64,000 bases of DNA from positions 3,790,609 through 3,854,608 of the forward strand of contig NC_051126.1 in the NCBI RefSeq assembly GCF_014839805.1. The letters are read 5' to 3'. The notes beneath the pieces are model-generated. The model did no database searches. It was given only the letters and a program-made list of their open reading frames with translations, and had not been told where the DNA came from. The DNA is from Manduca sexta (lineage: Eukaryota > Arthropoda > Insecta > Lepidoptera > Sphingidae). This document shows, in pieces, positions 33,773-45,469 of the stretch. Every line of letters begins with the position of its first letter. Within the stretch, counting starts at the first letter, position 1. The translations under genes and the position numbers were made by a program.

Positions 33773-34022
33773 CTGCCTTGATGGCGTAGTTGTACTGCAT
33801 GCGCGGTACGAAAGCGCTTTGAGGTCCTGGGTTCAAACCCCGGGTCGGGCAAAGTGATATTTGGTTTTTCTGCTTAGTATCGGCCTGGAGTCTGGAATTT
33901 GTGTCCGATATTGCGATAGGCTCTCCCTCTATCCTATCATGGGACGGAACATTCTTGGCGAAAAGTGGGTGTCCTTGTTGCGCCTCTGCATACCTCTTCA
34001 CGGATAAATGCGTGATGTGTGT
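33773..34022 (+). repeat. tRNA-derived SINE, family 2 (best copy)
   Basis: Head 'gatggcgtagttgtactgc', B-box region 'gggttcaaaccccggg', body 'gcaaagtgatatttgg', 'atcggcctggagtctgg', 'gataggctctccctctatc', 'tcatgggacggaac', tail 'gataaatgcgtgatgtgtg'. Nearly complete. Confidence 0.75.
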
Positions 34023-34384
34023 TTTGTTTGTTTTTTTTATAAATTTGGAATAGATACCTTCTAAAAATACAATTAGTGCGCCATTTTGCTGGGAAGACCA
34101 TCTTAATTTGTTAACATAATATCTGCCTGGAAATCAACGGAGCCCGGTTGAACTCACTAACTAACTCCTCTAGCTTTTTATAATATTAGCTACTAACCGC
34201 AACAGATTAAAGGTAGCTTTGTGCCTTTATTGACCATAATAGCTTTAGCTTTGAATGGAACAAGGGATAGATTTTGTATTACACTGCTTTGTTGATTTTA
34301 ACTTGTAAAGACTACATCTAAGTGTATTCATAGTGATAATTTTATGTGATTTTCAATAATATAATCAATGTTGATATTGTGACA

Positions 34385-34530
34385 TTCACTTTTTGGATGA
34401 CTAATACCGCAGTTTCCACATGACCATGAAGGTTTCCCCGTAACCATGAGGCCTACACAGTCTCCGAAACATCAGGAGACAATTATAATATAAAATACCG
34501 CGATCAAATCCGAATAATAGTTTTATTTCA
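34385..34530 (+). repeat. Half copy of the 15701 foldback family
   Basis: 'accatgaaggttt', 'ctccgaaacatcaggagac', 'aattataatataaaataccg' and 'cgatcaaatccg', 'aatagttttattt' match the right arm of 15701-15957. Confidence 0.45.
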
Positions 34531-34877
34531 ATGCGATTTTCAATTTATGAAAGCATATCTGGTATGTGAGAATGTGATTCCATATGTATGTCGAAGAAAG
34601 TATTGTGTAAACCCCACATTAGAATTGAATAAATGCAGATAGAAAAGTATAGTACAGTGCAATGAATCCATGTTGTATTTTCTTTGTAATAATATAAAAT
34701 TGGGGTAACACCTGTAATGGTAATGTCTATACATGTAAATAAATAAATAAATAACAAAATTACCAAAAAAAAACAGTCTCATCAAGTATATTAAATTAAA
34801 TATTTTATGTGTAACATCACAACTGAGAAAACTCAACGATAAAAATACCAAATTAACGAATAAACCAACATCATGCC

Positions 34878-35045
34878 TTCATCTTCAATGGTGTAGGCAG
34901 AGGTGCAAATAGGGCATCCACTTTTCACCATGCCTGCTCCGTCCCATGATGTGATAGGGGGCCAGACTATTGCCATATTAGGCAAAGTTTCCAGACTCCG
35001 ACTCTAAGCCCTGGTAGCGACTACAATACAACTACGCCTCCGAGC
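34878..35045 (-). repeat. SINE family 2, eroded
   Basis: 'catccacttttcaccatgcc', 'cgtcccatgatgtgatagg', 'ccagactccgactc' and 'aactacgcctccgag' follow the reverse family 2 order, with the B-box region lost. Confidence 0.6.
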
Positions 35046-35049
35046 CAGT

Positions 35050-37214
35050 CCAGTCATTCATAAAGACACAAAAATAATAAAAGTTATACGTATTAATATC
35101 GATAAAATTTCCGATGACGGCAGCATAAAAGATCCATTACTACGGCATCGGCGCGATCTTTTTCAGCGTCGATCGTTGTTCCGCAACCATTCTGACGATG
35201 CGATGTAATTTATTTAATTGGAACACATTTTCTCATGTAAATTACTTTGAGTTTTCTTTTTAGGTGTTGTGGAAGGATGGACGTACTTTGTGACGTTAAA
35301 TTATGGGTTTGCCTCTTTAATTGGTTCCTTTATTTCATTAGATAAGTTGCAAGTTTAAAAAGTATTTCGATTTTTGATACCATCCAAGGCAGAGAAGGTG
35401 ACAACCCTAATGGTAAGTGTCCATTACAGCACATGAATATCACCAATAGCGAGTGAACAGTGAAGGCGCTGCCTACAGAGAAAATCTTCAAACCTTGTTC
35501 AAAGATAAACATGTCCTAGCGTGGAGATTATTAACCAGAATATAGCTTCATTTTACTCTTCTATTGTCATAAAAGCAAATAATCAATGTCAAGAAAAGTT
35601 TATAAATCTTGCATTAACTTTCACCTAGTTATTCACTTCGGAGGAATTATTAAGTTAAGTAACATTTCAATCTTATAGTCATAAAAAGTCATAACACAAT
35701 CGCTCAGAAACTTTCGAAGTCTGCAAATCTTCCAATGTCCTTGGCTTAGTATACATCGGACCAGTTTTGATAGCTTCAAACCGATTGCTCAGTGACCCTG
35801 TGAAGCTAGACTTGTCAAATTACAGTCATAGATTTTTAGAGTTATGTTTTTCAAAGGAAACTTTTCTATCTCCATTCGATTATATTTACGTATAAATTGC
35901 GTGTTTGTTTTTTAAGGCTTTATACAATTCTTTTACTTATGAATTTCGGAAGATTCGGCGACAAAAATAAATTATAATCGGAATCACGAGATATCTTACA
36001 CCATGTTTACAATTCAATTTGCTACCTACTTTCACGTACATTTAATATAGTCTGTCTTCATAAGTTTTTAATTACTTATTCAAAATAATCTTCAATAATT
36101 ACAAATTTTTGCCCTCAGCTGCACATAAAATTTCGTTTCCAGAAAAACAAGTAGAGAAGCCTTTAGTTTTAATGCAACGACTTTATAATTAGCAGAACAA
36201 TATTCTGAATAGAATCACTAGTATCTTATAAACCAACTTTACCCCCTTAAATAATTCTAGATATTTCTTTTTTAAATCTACACCTATTTAATAAAGTTGT
36301 TTAAACACCATCCTATTCCAAATACCCTGAAACTCAATCAAAATCTTTGCCTTTAATTTGTTTGCGGCAGTTCTAAAATAAACGTTATGAACATGAGCGT
36401 TTATTTCCACTCTCGTAAATAGCAGTTCGTTACGGCTTTACGTTTAAGATTTTCATAGAGCGTAACTCAAGTAGGCGGTAAGTCGCGTATAACGGCTTTA
36501 ATGGTTCAAAATATGTTGAGTGTAGGTTTATTTTTGGTGTAATATATTTTAATTGCGTCAATGGTTTAGTAGCGGCGTGTACTGCGAAATTCTTATTGCA
36601 TTTAGAATTTTCTCCCATCTTAAGGTGTTTCTTTAAAAATATAATACTACAATGCGACCATTTGACGAGTTAATGGGTGTATTGATAAAAAAATAACCCA
36701 TAATTTTTATACTATGATTGTACGAATGCAAGAGAAGAATAAGGGCTTAGCCACGAAAAAATGCTAGGGTATGCACAATGCACATACATGGCGGAACGCA
36801 GCGCTGAGATTTTTTTACTGTCAAACTATTATTGACACTGTCTTCCAAAGTCCAGAGAAGTAGACAAAACACGTTCATTTAAACAAATAATCTATTTAAA
36901 AACTCATTTCATTCTGCGCAAAGAAATAACTTTTACAATTAAAAATAGAAAATTTAGATGAGCCTATTTGAAACTATCTTGAACGTTTAGTACTTTTGAT
37001 AACATTTATATAGACTATCACGCTGAATTCTACAAGGACGAGGTATAGGCATAGCTAGGAAAATTACACGTAGTACATAAGTTGGTTTGCGTAGTTTGCG
37101 GCCTCCACCAAGTATCAAGAAAATACATCTTGTCTAGTGCTATGCAAGTCAGACTGAAATTACTTAACTAATATTCTGGAACTTACATTAAATTTTAAGT
37201 CACATTGATTCTTT
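35050..37214. other. Unassigned intronic DNA
   Basis: Only a possible repeat scrap at 35395-35480 ('aatggtaagtgtccattaca'). No splice-bounded coding frame found. Confidence 0.35.
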
Positions 37215-37495
37215 TCTAACAGATTTTCGGCTGCGGCGGCCTATCTCAACGAATATCATCTAGGTACGCAGGAGCTATTATAATGCACAAGTGTGTGTGC
37301 AATACCATCAATTCCTTCTCTCTCTTAGTCCGGTGAGAAAGCAATCCGAAACGACTCTAGAAAGAGTATTTTTTTAAGCTGGAAAATCCCACTCATAATT
37401 ATATTGGCCCGACTCGAGATTCGACCCTAGGACCTCAGCACGATAGTCGTACTTCTACCATGTACAATTACAACTACGCCACTGAAGCAGTCTAA
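37215..37495 (-). repeat. tRNA-derived SINE, family 3
   Basis: Minus-strand head 'cagtggcgtagttgtaattg' with B-box region 'ggtcgaatctcg'. The body includes 'gggattttccagctt', 'tttctcaccgga', 'acacacttgtgcat', 'gcgtacctag' and 'ggccgccgcagccg'. A fuller copy is at 46785-47148. Confidence 0.6.
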
Positions 37496-37524
37496 CTCAG
37501 TGACTAATTTGTGTGTAATAAGTG

Positions 37525-37745
37525 CCATCGCTGCACCGCCTACATTGCGGCCTTTGTATGACTATCACAGCTGACAAAAGGGAACTTAGCAGTGGCGAAG
37601 GCTTTTATAACCCAATTGATACCGGCTTCTCTTTATGTACAATTTTGATTATCGTTAGAATGATTTGCGGACCGCATTCGTGCATTAGTGCCTATATTTT
37701 GTGTCGGGTTTCCTTTCAGAAGATTTTACCTTTCGCCACTATAAC
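37525..37745 (+). repeat. Dispersed repeat, family 7
   Basis: Shares 'gtgtcgggtttcctttc', 'gatttgcggaccgcattc' and 'ttcgccac' with 16235-16650. Its inverse is at 42915-43090. Class unknown. Confidence 0.5.
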
Positions 37746-38294
37746 TTAGAAGGAGTAGACGTTAGGCATCCTTATGACAATCAATACACAATTAAACAAT
37801 TTAAAGTTTATTTTGTTTCAGCTAGTTACGTTGCTGGTTGTACTTAGCATCAAGTCCAGAACGCACTTATCCATACCATGTCAATGTGTTAGAAATGTGA
37901 TAAAAATATGTTATGAAAACACATCCATTCGAAATAACTCATAGAATACGTAATTGTGAAGCGAGGTTTCAACAATAGCGCGGTCAAGAAAACACGGTTA
38001 ACAGAAAGTTATTGAAGGGTGTAGTTTCGAGAATCCATTGAGCATTACAGAAACCCGGACAAAGCGAGCATTTTGCGTAACCGGGTTTGTGGCGAACGTA
38101 TCACTGAAGACATATTCGAGTCGTAAAGCATCCGAATGTCGAGAGGTCATGGCAATGAACCCTGTATGGCGCTATATAAAATTGTAAGTAATAATGGAAC
38201 AAATTTATCAGACTATAGTTCTTTACGCCAATTAGAAACAAATCTCAGTTATTTACTAATACATTAAGGTAGGTTAATTTTAGGTAAACATTTA

Positions 38295-38490
38295 ATATCC
38301 GCCTGGATCCACGTAAGTGCGTCACGTTACGGGATCAGACTTTTATATCCGGTTCCAACAGGCCGGCATAATTGTGTCGACTGCCCAGAGGTCATCATCT
38401 CTCGTCAGTCGATATTCTATTGGAACCCACTCCATTTAACATCAGGTGCAGTGAGTTCAATTTGCCATAACCGTTTAAAAAAAAACAAAT
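38295..38490 (-). repeat. Dispersed repeat, family 5
   Basis: Inverse of 27366-27625: 'ggttccaacaggccggcata', 'gtgtcgactg', 'atcatctctcgtcagtcga', 'ggaacccactcc', 'atcaggtgcagtg'. Confidence 0.6.
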
Positions 38491-38619
38491 GTTTGCTTCA
38501 ATCATACCTACTATATAAATATTTTGTTACTAATAATCTCTCCTAGATCTGCAATATGATCAAACTTACTTCAACACAAAACATAAGGTTTCCACCACAT
38601 ATTATACTCTTAACCCGCC

Positions 38620-38870
38620 ATACAATCCCGCCTTGCTAAATGCATGATAATCCGGCCGACGTAATAATTGAAACACCCTGCACCGACCATCAAAATTTAT
38701 GTTACTTCCTATTAGCCGATTAAAACTCAAATATTATGCAAATAGGCCGCAGCGGGCGACTTTACGCATCAATTTGGGCCCGGCTAGGCACCGGCCTATA
38801 AATATTAAACTAGAGGGATGTACTACGGGAATTTCGATGTCGTATCTCAGGATAAGCGACGGAAAGTAAG
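38620..38870. promoter_or_regulatory. GC-rich block with octamer and TATA-like motifs
   Basis: A GC-richer island in AT-rich intron. It holds a perfect ATGCAAAT (38736-38743), the POU-domain octamer, and CTATAAATA (38796-38804) after 'ggcaccggc'. No open frame follows. Could be an enhancer or a cryptic promoter; inference only. Confidence 0.25.
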
Positions 38871-38976
38871 GACGAATTGTTTTATTACTTACTTTTTATA
38901 AAAATGCGCCTGTAGTACCTGCGTGATTTTTATGCCGGGATAATAAGCCTTATAGTACTCTTCTAAGTTTTACTCT

Positions 38977-39190
38977 TGATAGGTTATGAGAGAAATAAGT
39001 AATAACACAGGATTGAAATACAATCAGTAGATTTATTGAGAACAGTAATTACTTATTAGCGCAGCAATGACAAGACGACGACAGGCAGAACATATATACC
39101 AAGTGGCGCCAACAAGCGGCATAATGCAGTACTAAGATAGCTCACATAAATTGTTTGGTTTATACGCTATCTAACTATACAGTTTCAACA
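38977..39190 (-). mobile_element. Solo LTR, 214 bp
   Basis: Flanked by a perfect 5-bp duplication ACTCT (38972-38976 and 39191-39195). On the minus strand it starts TGTTGAAACTG and ends CTATCA (TG..CA), with TATATA at 39091-39100 and AATAAA at 39032-39037 in the right order. No internal region is left, so it is the product of LTR-LTR recombination. The small size would fit a copia-like family, but I cannot assign it. Confidence 0.7.
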
Positions 39191-39254
39191 ACTCTATTAT
39201 GTAGGAATTACTTCTGTAATATAGCTTCCTATTAGTGAAAAAAAAACGGTTTAA

Positions 39255-39302
39255 TAGTTCCTGAGATTAGCGCGTCCAAACAAACAAACTCTTCAGCTTC
39301 TG
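39255..39302 (-). mobile_element. Lep1-type Helitron 5' fragment
   Basis: The minus strand reads 'aagctgaagagtttgtttg', 'tttggacgcgctaatctcag', 'gaact', identical in order to the start of 57168-57964. Confidence 0.6.
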
Positions 39303-39429
39303 AAACGTTGGGCATTACGGTGCGCGGGTTTAATACAATATGAATTGTTGCCCCTTATAGTATATATATTTATTCAAAAGCTGTCTTTAAAGGATTTCTT
39401 TTTCATACCATTACTGTTGCTAGGTAAAC

Positions 39430-40825
39430 ATGATACAAAATCAAATAAAAGAAAAAACCTGCAAAGGAAAATATACTTTATTCACACTTGAAAATGATTA
39501 CAAAAGGAACACAGTAAATGAATATAATTGCTTCACAAACACCGACTATTGTTCAAACGCTGCCTCACTGTTTATTCATGCACTGTTTGATAACTTTCGC
39601 CGCTGTAATTACTGGGGATAATTGGTTATATCCTCAAATACGACGACTACAACATAGTCAGATACAGAAACATCTGAAACAACACTGAGGTTCCAGAAGC
39701 TGTTTAATAATATAGTGCTTATAGATTTCTGACGTTATTGTTTAGTTATTATTAGTTTCCTATTTCTAAAAAATATTTGAATTTGAATGTTGACTAGATA
39801 AATTATATCTAATGAAGATATGTCTCGAAATTTATTCATTCATGTTTATTTATGTAAGATAAAATATTTGACAGGCAAAGTTTTGTGACGTAACTTCATA
39901 TTGACTAGATTATATCCAATTAAGGGAAATATGGGTTTCTTATTTATATGAACGAAAAATGAATGTACAAGCATGATTTATCATATACTTTAAATTCTAC
40001 CCTTTCTGCATTATACGCTAATTTTTGAGGCCCAAGAGACTTAACAAATAAGACCTTCACTCCACGTTCTACCATTTTGTTTAAAAGGTCTTTTCTATTC
40101 CGAGCAACCAACCATTATCAAATCGAAAAACTCGGATTAAAACCACAGCTTTCGATATCAGAAGCAAAACCCGCAGTTACTCGGGTATCTGATTTTCTTT
40201 TTTGTTTGTCCCAGTACATTCAATCTATATTTGATTTCATAGAACGAACGTAGTAAGAGAAACAAAAACAAAGACAAATGAGACACAAAATATCGTTACA
40301 ATATTTTATTTATTTACCAAATTTACCAACAGTACAATTTTCCTTATGAACTAAAACAAATAACTCTTAGGTTCTAATACTAATAATATTAAATTATGAT
40401 GATAGGGCAAAACTATACCTCGGTCCCTACACTAGGCATGGCCTATATCGTAGGCAACTAATTTACATACCGTGTTATATAAAATAAAATAAAGTGCGAA
40501 ACATCTATGCAAGGTTATATGATATAAAAAATTCGGACTTGAACCTTGCGTGGTGGACATAAGGCCACTAGGCAAGAAAGTCCATACCCAACAGTGGGAC
40601 ATTGAATAGCTATTGACATTGCAAAACAACGTGTACATAAAGTAATTATCATATTATCATTGTTATCATGTTCGTGGCCAATCAATAGTTTATCAAAGCT
40701 TGAAATCCCAAGCCAGCGAGACGCGACGTGGCAAAGTTTTATCTAAACAACGTACGCGAGTCACAGATGTCCCTGTATTACTAAATCACTAACTATAAGG
40801 AAATAAATTTATGATTTTGGATGTA
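39430..40825. other. Unassigned intronic DNA
   Basis: A scrap at 40545-40610 ('cataaggccactaggc', 'cccaacagtgggacattg') looks like a SINE/LINE tail. Otherwise nothing supported. Confidence 0.35.
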
Positions 40826-40829
40826 GGTT

Positions 40830-41040
40830 TTACTGGTAGGTCACTCATATGCGAAAGTCCGTCTGGGTAGGTACCACCGCAAAGTCTATTTCGGGCACCA
40901 AGTAGTGTGTATTTACTGATGTGTTCTGGTTAGAAGGACATTGTAGCCAGTGTAACTACAGGACATAATAAAATTTAATATCTAATGTCTTAGGATGGCG
41001 AGCGCAGTAAAATACCAAACAATACTTTGTAATCTAAGAT
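40830..41040 (-). repeat. Dispersed repeat, family 4
   Basis: Inverse of 58985-59300: 'gtaggtaccaccgcaaag', 'agtgtaactacaggacataa', 'atggcgagcgcagt'. It abuts a family 5 copy. Confidence 0.55.
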
Positions 41041-41180
41041 GTTGGATGGTGGTATATATTGTACTGGACGGCATAATTCTGTCAACTGTCGAGGGAATCA
41101 TTTCTTGTCAGTCGAGACTCTAATGGACTCTGTTTCAGCTATCGTTAGGTGTAGGGATCACTTTGCAATGGCCATACAAA
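41041..41180 (-). repeat. Dispersed repeat, family 5, eroded
   Basis: 'ggcataattctgtcaactgt', 'tcttgtcagtcgagactc' and 'atcactttgcaatgg' follow the inverse family 5 order. Confidence 0.45.
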
Positions 41181-41728
41181 AAAGTTAGGGCTCCATTTTT
41201 TTTCAATAAGTAGCTACGGTAATTGATTTATGCGATATTTTTTATTAAAACTAATATTAAAGACGCTTAAAATTACTTAAATAAACAAATATTGCATTAT
41301 TCTATTTACGTTATATTTTATTCTCGGAACAACTTATATAATTGGAAAATAATTCTCAATTTTATTGCTTTCATAAATGACCTTAACGTCTCCAGACCGT
41401 AAATAATATTTACGTCACGTCAATTTTCATTTACAAATATTCCAAAATGGGATTTTCGGAGTTTGAAACTATTAGACCTGAGGCTGGGTTTCGCAATTTA
41501 AATCTCATTTGTTGTTTTAAGCCTTCCAATATTAACTATATATTTGTGATATAAACGTGTATTTCTAAATTCTGCTTTTCGTTCATAACCATGCCCGTTT
41601 TTAGACAAAAGATATTTTATCTCTATAATAACTTATTTTGTTAATTTATATAAGTTATTTAATTTATATAGTATGTCTATCTAAACGTTTTTTATTATAC
41701 GGGAGACCTACACTAAATCAAATCTTAT

Positions 41729-42010
41729 AATATCCTGTATTATATACTGTCCCACTGGTGGGCACGGGCCTCCTTTACAAGGTAATTAGGCCTTAGTCCA
41801 CCTCGCTGGCCTAGTGTTAATTGGTAGACTTCACATTCTCTCGAAATTCTTATAGAGAACTTCTAGGGTATACAGGTTTCCTCATGACATTTTCCTTCAC
41901 CCTGAAAGCAAGCTAATTTACAAAGAATATACAGATGATTCTATAAAAGTCAGAGGTGCTTAGGTTTTGAACCTACGGACATTCATCTTAGCAATCCGTT
42001 CACTACCAAC
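41729..42010 (-). repeat. SINE family 1, truncated head
   Basis: Runs from 'cctgtattatatactgtccc' to 'cttagcaatccgttcac'; the tRNA-like head end is lost next to an AAT repeat. Confidence 0.65.
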
Positions 42011-42011
42011 T

Positions 42012-42850
42012 TATTAATAATAATAATAATTATTAAATTCGTGATTATCAATTTGGGACTCTACATTCATACTTTGAGGGTAGTTACACAAAGGGTAATC
42101 ATTGACACTTACCTCATCTAAAAGCTATTGCGGTGTGGTAACACGAAGTATGGTTATTATTGGATCTACTTATGCCAAATGAGACAAGTAATTCAATATC
42201 TCTTAAACCACAGCATTTACGTGACATTGAATTGCCTTGTAGCACTCGTAATTTATCTGTTGAGAATACTAGTAAACCAGTCTGCTATTGTTAATTTAGA
42301 CCTTTAAGATATTTGAGAGTCCTTTGAAGATCCTGTAACGACTGAAATTAAAGACTTTATACCAGTCAAGAGAGGGCATAATATACATTTTGGCATTGCG
42401 TTACTACTCATAGGCACTTTACGCTCATATGCGTAGCGAACGTTTATGGGAGTCTGGGAGGCTGTTAAGCTCTTCTGATTAGTCTGGCTACATAAACAAA
42501 ATAGTAAAATAGTTATCTGAATATCATATATAAAAATCAAGCTTGAGATTATAAGTTGCATTATTTTTTGGGAAGTTTAAAGCGTTTGGCAAAAGTTACT
42601 GCCGATTGCCGATCTGTATTAATTATTAATTTTAACAATATATTACAAAAAATAAATAAATATCACCTTTGAGATTTTAAAAAAAGTGAGTATTATTTTT
42701 ATCTCGCTTAAGCACCTGTAAATTGACCGTCGGCCTAAGCTAGCACGTATGCATACACTCAACGTATGCACTAACACTACTTTATCCCATTTTATTCGTA
42801 AGAATATAAGTAACGTCTGAGATTGATCTGATACATCAGACCGAAGACGG
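42012..42850. other. Unassigned intronic DNA
   Basis: A minus-strand 85-codon frame at 42304-42561 shows no family features or splice consistency. Nothing else recognised. Confidence 0.35.
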
Positions 42851-42854
42851 GATA

Positions 42855-42910
42855 AAATGGCGCATATTGGAGGAGACCTATGTCCAGCAGTGGACAAAGA
42901 TATAGGCTGA
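42855..42910 (+). repeat. RTE-type 3' tail scrap
   Basis: 'ggcgcatattggaggagacc' then 'tatgtccagcagtggac' encodes LEETYVQQWT, the RTE ORF2 terminus. Confidence 0.55.
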
Positions 42911-42914
42911 AGTA

Positions 42915-43090
42915 GACATCAATAACAGCAGGTGAAAACTTTCCGAAAAGAAACCCGACACAACATAAATAATCGTATGTACTAATATGCTTGAATGCAG
43001 TCTACAAATCGTTCTAATGATAATTAGATTCTGCATAAATTCTACATAAAAGGAAGCCCGTAGGAATCTGTTTGCGTGCACCCTTCGCTA
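42915..43090 (-). repeat. Dispersed repeat, family 7, inverse copy
   Basis: Reverse complement shares 'gtgtcgggtttcttttcgg', 'attagaacgatttgtagact' and similar blocks with 37525-37745. Confidence 0.45.
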
Positions 43091-43391
43091 CTGCCATACA
43101 TATTTTATTGTCTATTAGCGTAAACGATTGTAGAAATGCGTCTTAGTTCCCACCTCTGATTGCGTCTCGTCAGAAAGAATACGAAACTACGACGGAATGA
43201 ACAGTACAATATTATTTTGCTTAAGTGTCCAGGCGGTTACAAAACCGACAGTCGTAAGTCTAATAGACTTAAGTGCCATTTTTATTTACATATATTTGAA
43301 ATTAGCAACATGTTTGTGACTTTAATATTGATTCATTTTATTAAAAAATTATGTCGCTTAAATAAATTAGCCTTATAACCAGCGAACTACA

Positions 43392-43626
43392 CTAGGCATC
43401 CACCAACAGCATATACTCTTCTTCTTCTGCTTGACAATTATTCCGGCCTAGGCCAGGGTCCGCCTTCCTACTGCAATCCTTCCATACTACCCAGTCTTTT
43501 GCATTCTGCTCAGTAAGACCATCGAATCTCATATCTTCCCGGAGAACGTCAAGCCAACGCTTCTCGGGCCGCGAAAACGTACACCCGATACGTTCATAAC
43601 CACCAGCATATACTATTTGCTACAAA
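43392..43626 (-). pseudogene. LINE ORF2 C-terminal fragment, frame intact
   Basis: On the minus strand about 75 codons are open to a TAG at 43392. The peptide includes FSRPEKRWLDVLREDMRFDG, then AKDWVVWKDCSRKADPG and a Glu-rich end AEEEEYML. The 'RW.D.L.EDM...G...A.DR..WR...RKADP' pattern is the shared C-terminal region of RTE/Jockey-like ORF2 proteins. No RT motifs remain, so it is a 5'-truncated insertion. The (GAA)n at the protein end corresponds to a simple-repeat tail. Confidence 0.65.
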
Positions 43627-43629
43627 TTT

Positions 43630-44805
43630 GCATAACTCTGTCCTATTGGACGTCAGCCAGGATATTTCATAAACACCAGTTGGCAATATGACATTGCTTT
43701 AAATTCGTATATTTTATTCGAGTATTAATTGATTGGAACCGCTTGTTATTGAGTTGCCGCGTATTATAGTTATGGAAATATAAATAGTTCTGTTGAAACA
43801 GCAAAATGGAACAAAGCAGTTTAAAAATAAAAGTTGAGTTTACTTCTTGATTCAGTATTGGGGTAATGTGTGCTTGGTTCATAGAAAGCCAAGCTATTGA
43901 AATTAGAACTCTAAATTAAGTCTTGAATTTATTAAGATATTGGCGCCTTAGTTCGAAGTTAAGTCTTGAATTTTATCGAGACGAACTTGTGTGAAGTCTT
44001 CATATAGACTGTTTAAAATCCATCGGGATCACCAAACTAAATGTACTAAAGTCACTCCACATTTAAGTAGTCAAACACTGGGGTTAGTGTTCTCTAAAAA
44101 AGTGCTAAGCGACTACTAGACAAATATATCTAGCGTGTATAGAATCTGGCATATCTTTTTTATAATAACAACAAATCTTTATTGGCACATTTTTAATGGT
44201 ACAAAACATAATAATCACTGCATCTGATTCCTATTTAATCATCTGTATTTTTATACATAAAAACTGATTATTTACTATTAAAACAAAATACCGAAACATT
44301 TATGTTACTTTTATAAAAATAACTTCAAAGTCCTTAACAAAATTATGAAACATTTTTATTCTATAAAGAAGTTATAATTATTACGTGCCCTCTCAAAGTT
44401 CAAAGGCTTAAAACGTTTTATGTCAAATAAAAACTCTTAAAGTACCGTTCCAAGCCTAAGGGAACGTGATCGAAAACTTTTTCCATTGTTTAAAAGAAGG
44501 AAAATAATAGAAGGACTCGAGAAAGGGATTTATTGAATTGCCGACGAGATTTGTCGAACTTACGAGCTCTTCGAATAGCCTATACAAATACTGGGCATAA
44601 ATTTACATCTCTTTCACTCTGACTTGGGTCACGATAATCTGAATAGTGCTTTGGTTGCGTTTGCCAAATGAAAATCCACCCTTTGAGATAGTATTAAAAT
44701 ATTATGGCATTTCTTATATATTTTAGGATGGAGGTTATTCTTTTTATTTCCTTGGATATTACTTGATAAATTTCATGTACTATATGCAGAGAGAACCAAA
44801 TATTT
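43630..44805. other. AT-rich intronic DNA, nothing recognised
   Basis: No splice-bounded frame or repeat landmark that I can support. Confidence 0.4.
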
Positions 44806-44810
44806 ATCTT

Positions 44811-44992
44811 TCCTTACATGCTATAAAACAAAGTGTCCCGCCACGTCCGGCCGAACGTGATAAATTCAAAAACTACCAAAAAGATTTCGATGAAATTTCG
44901 TAGGGAGATAGTTTGATATCTTGGGAAGGATATAGGGTACTTTTAATCCCGGAAAACTCAATCGTGTGGGCGAATTCCAGCGAAAGCTGTTC
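44811..44992 (+). mobile_element. Small Helitron, eroded 3' end
   Basis: Starts TCCTTACATGCTATAAAACA, with 'cgatgaaatttcg', 'gatatcttgggaagg', 'cttttaatcccggaaaa' and a final 'gcgaaagCTGT' in place of CTAG. Confidence 0.55.
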
Positions 44993-45094
44993 AAAAGAAT
45001 ATCATCCAATAAAGAACACCTTAAAATTGATTGAGCTTTGCTTCTCTATACCATTTCGGTCTGCTTCGAACACCTTCGTAATCCATATATATTT

Positions 45095-45145
45095 AATTAT
45101 CATCATCATCCAAAGGACATTCACTACTGACCATAGGGCTCCTTA
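45095..45145 (-). repeat. RTE-type 3' tail scrap
   Basis: 'atcatcatcatccaaaggac', 'attcactactgaccataggg', 'ctcctta' matches the inverse RTE tail and its ATC-repeat end. Confidence 0.4.
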
Positions 45146-45247
45146 AAGATTCCCATAACGATAACAAAGCCTCTTCCATCCAAATACTTCATAAATTACC
45201 TTACCAATTTAGACCTTTCTTATAAATGTAGAATAATTTGTAATAAA

Positions 45248-45465
45248 TGTCTACAGAAGGCGAGACAGCGGAACACAACGTATACCAAATGCAGCGGAGC
45301 ACGTGTCGTTTCCAATTGCACACACTGTCACTTCTGCAGTGCTTGGTGCAAGACAGAAGCTGAATAGCAGAGCGGGAGGAGATCTGAATCTAGAATGTAT
45401 ATAATCAAGCTATAAATGAGAATAAAGACTCAGATTATTTATTATGTTTACGCGAATATTAGACA
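45248..45465 (+). mobile_element. Probable solo LTR, 218 bp
   Basis: Ends are TGTCTA and TAGACA (perfect 6-bp inverted ends). TATATAA lies at about 45398 and AATAAA at 45421-45426, as expected for an LTR. Flanks ATAAA and TTAAA match at four of five bases. GC-rich centre. A separate family from 38977-39190. Confidence 0.5.
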
Positions 45466-45469
45466 TTAA

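Noticed and set aside
33773..33845. tRNA-like A and B boxes suggesting a tRNA gene
   Set aside because: No acceptor stem can be closed; the sequence continues into a repeated SINE body. The same applies to the heads at 1419, 3815, 10556, 37215 and 46785.
42109..42330. GAG|GTAAGT donor on the minus strand at 42109-42114 as an extra gene 2 exon
   Set aside because: All frames leading to it are closed within a few codons, leaving no plausible exon.
42304..42561. 85-codon minus-strand frame
   Set aside because: No domain, no consistent splice sites and ordinary AT-rich codon content.
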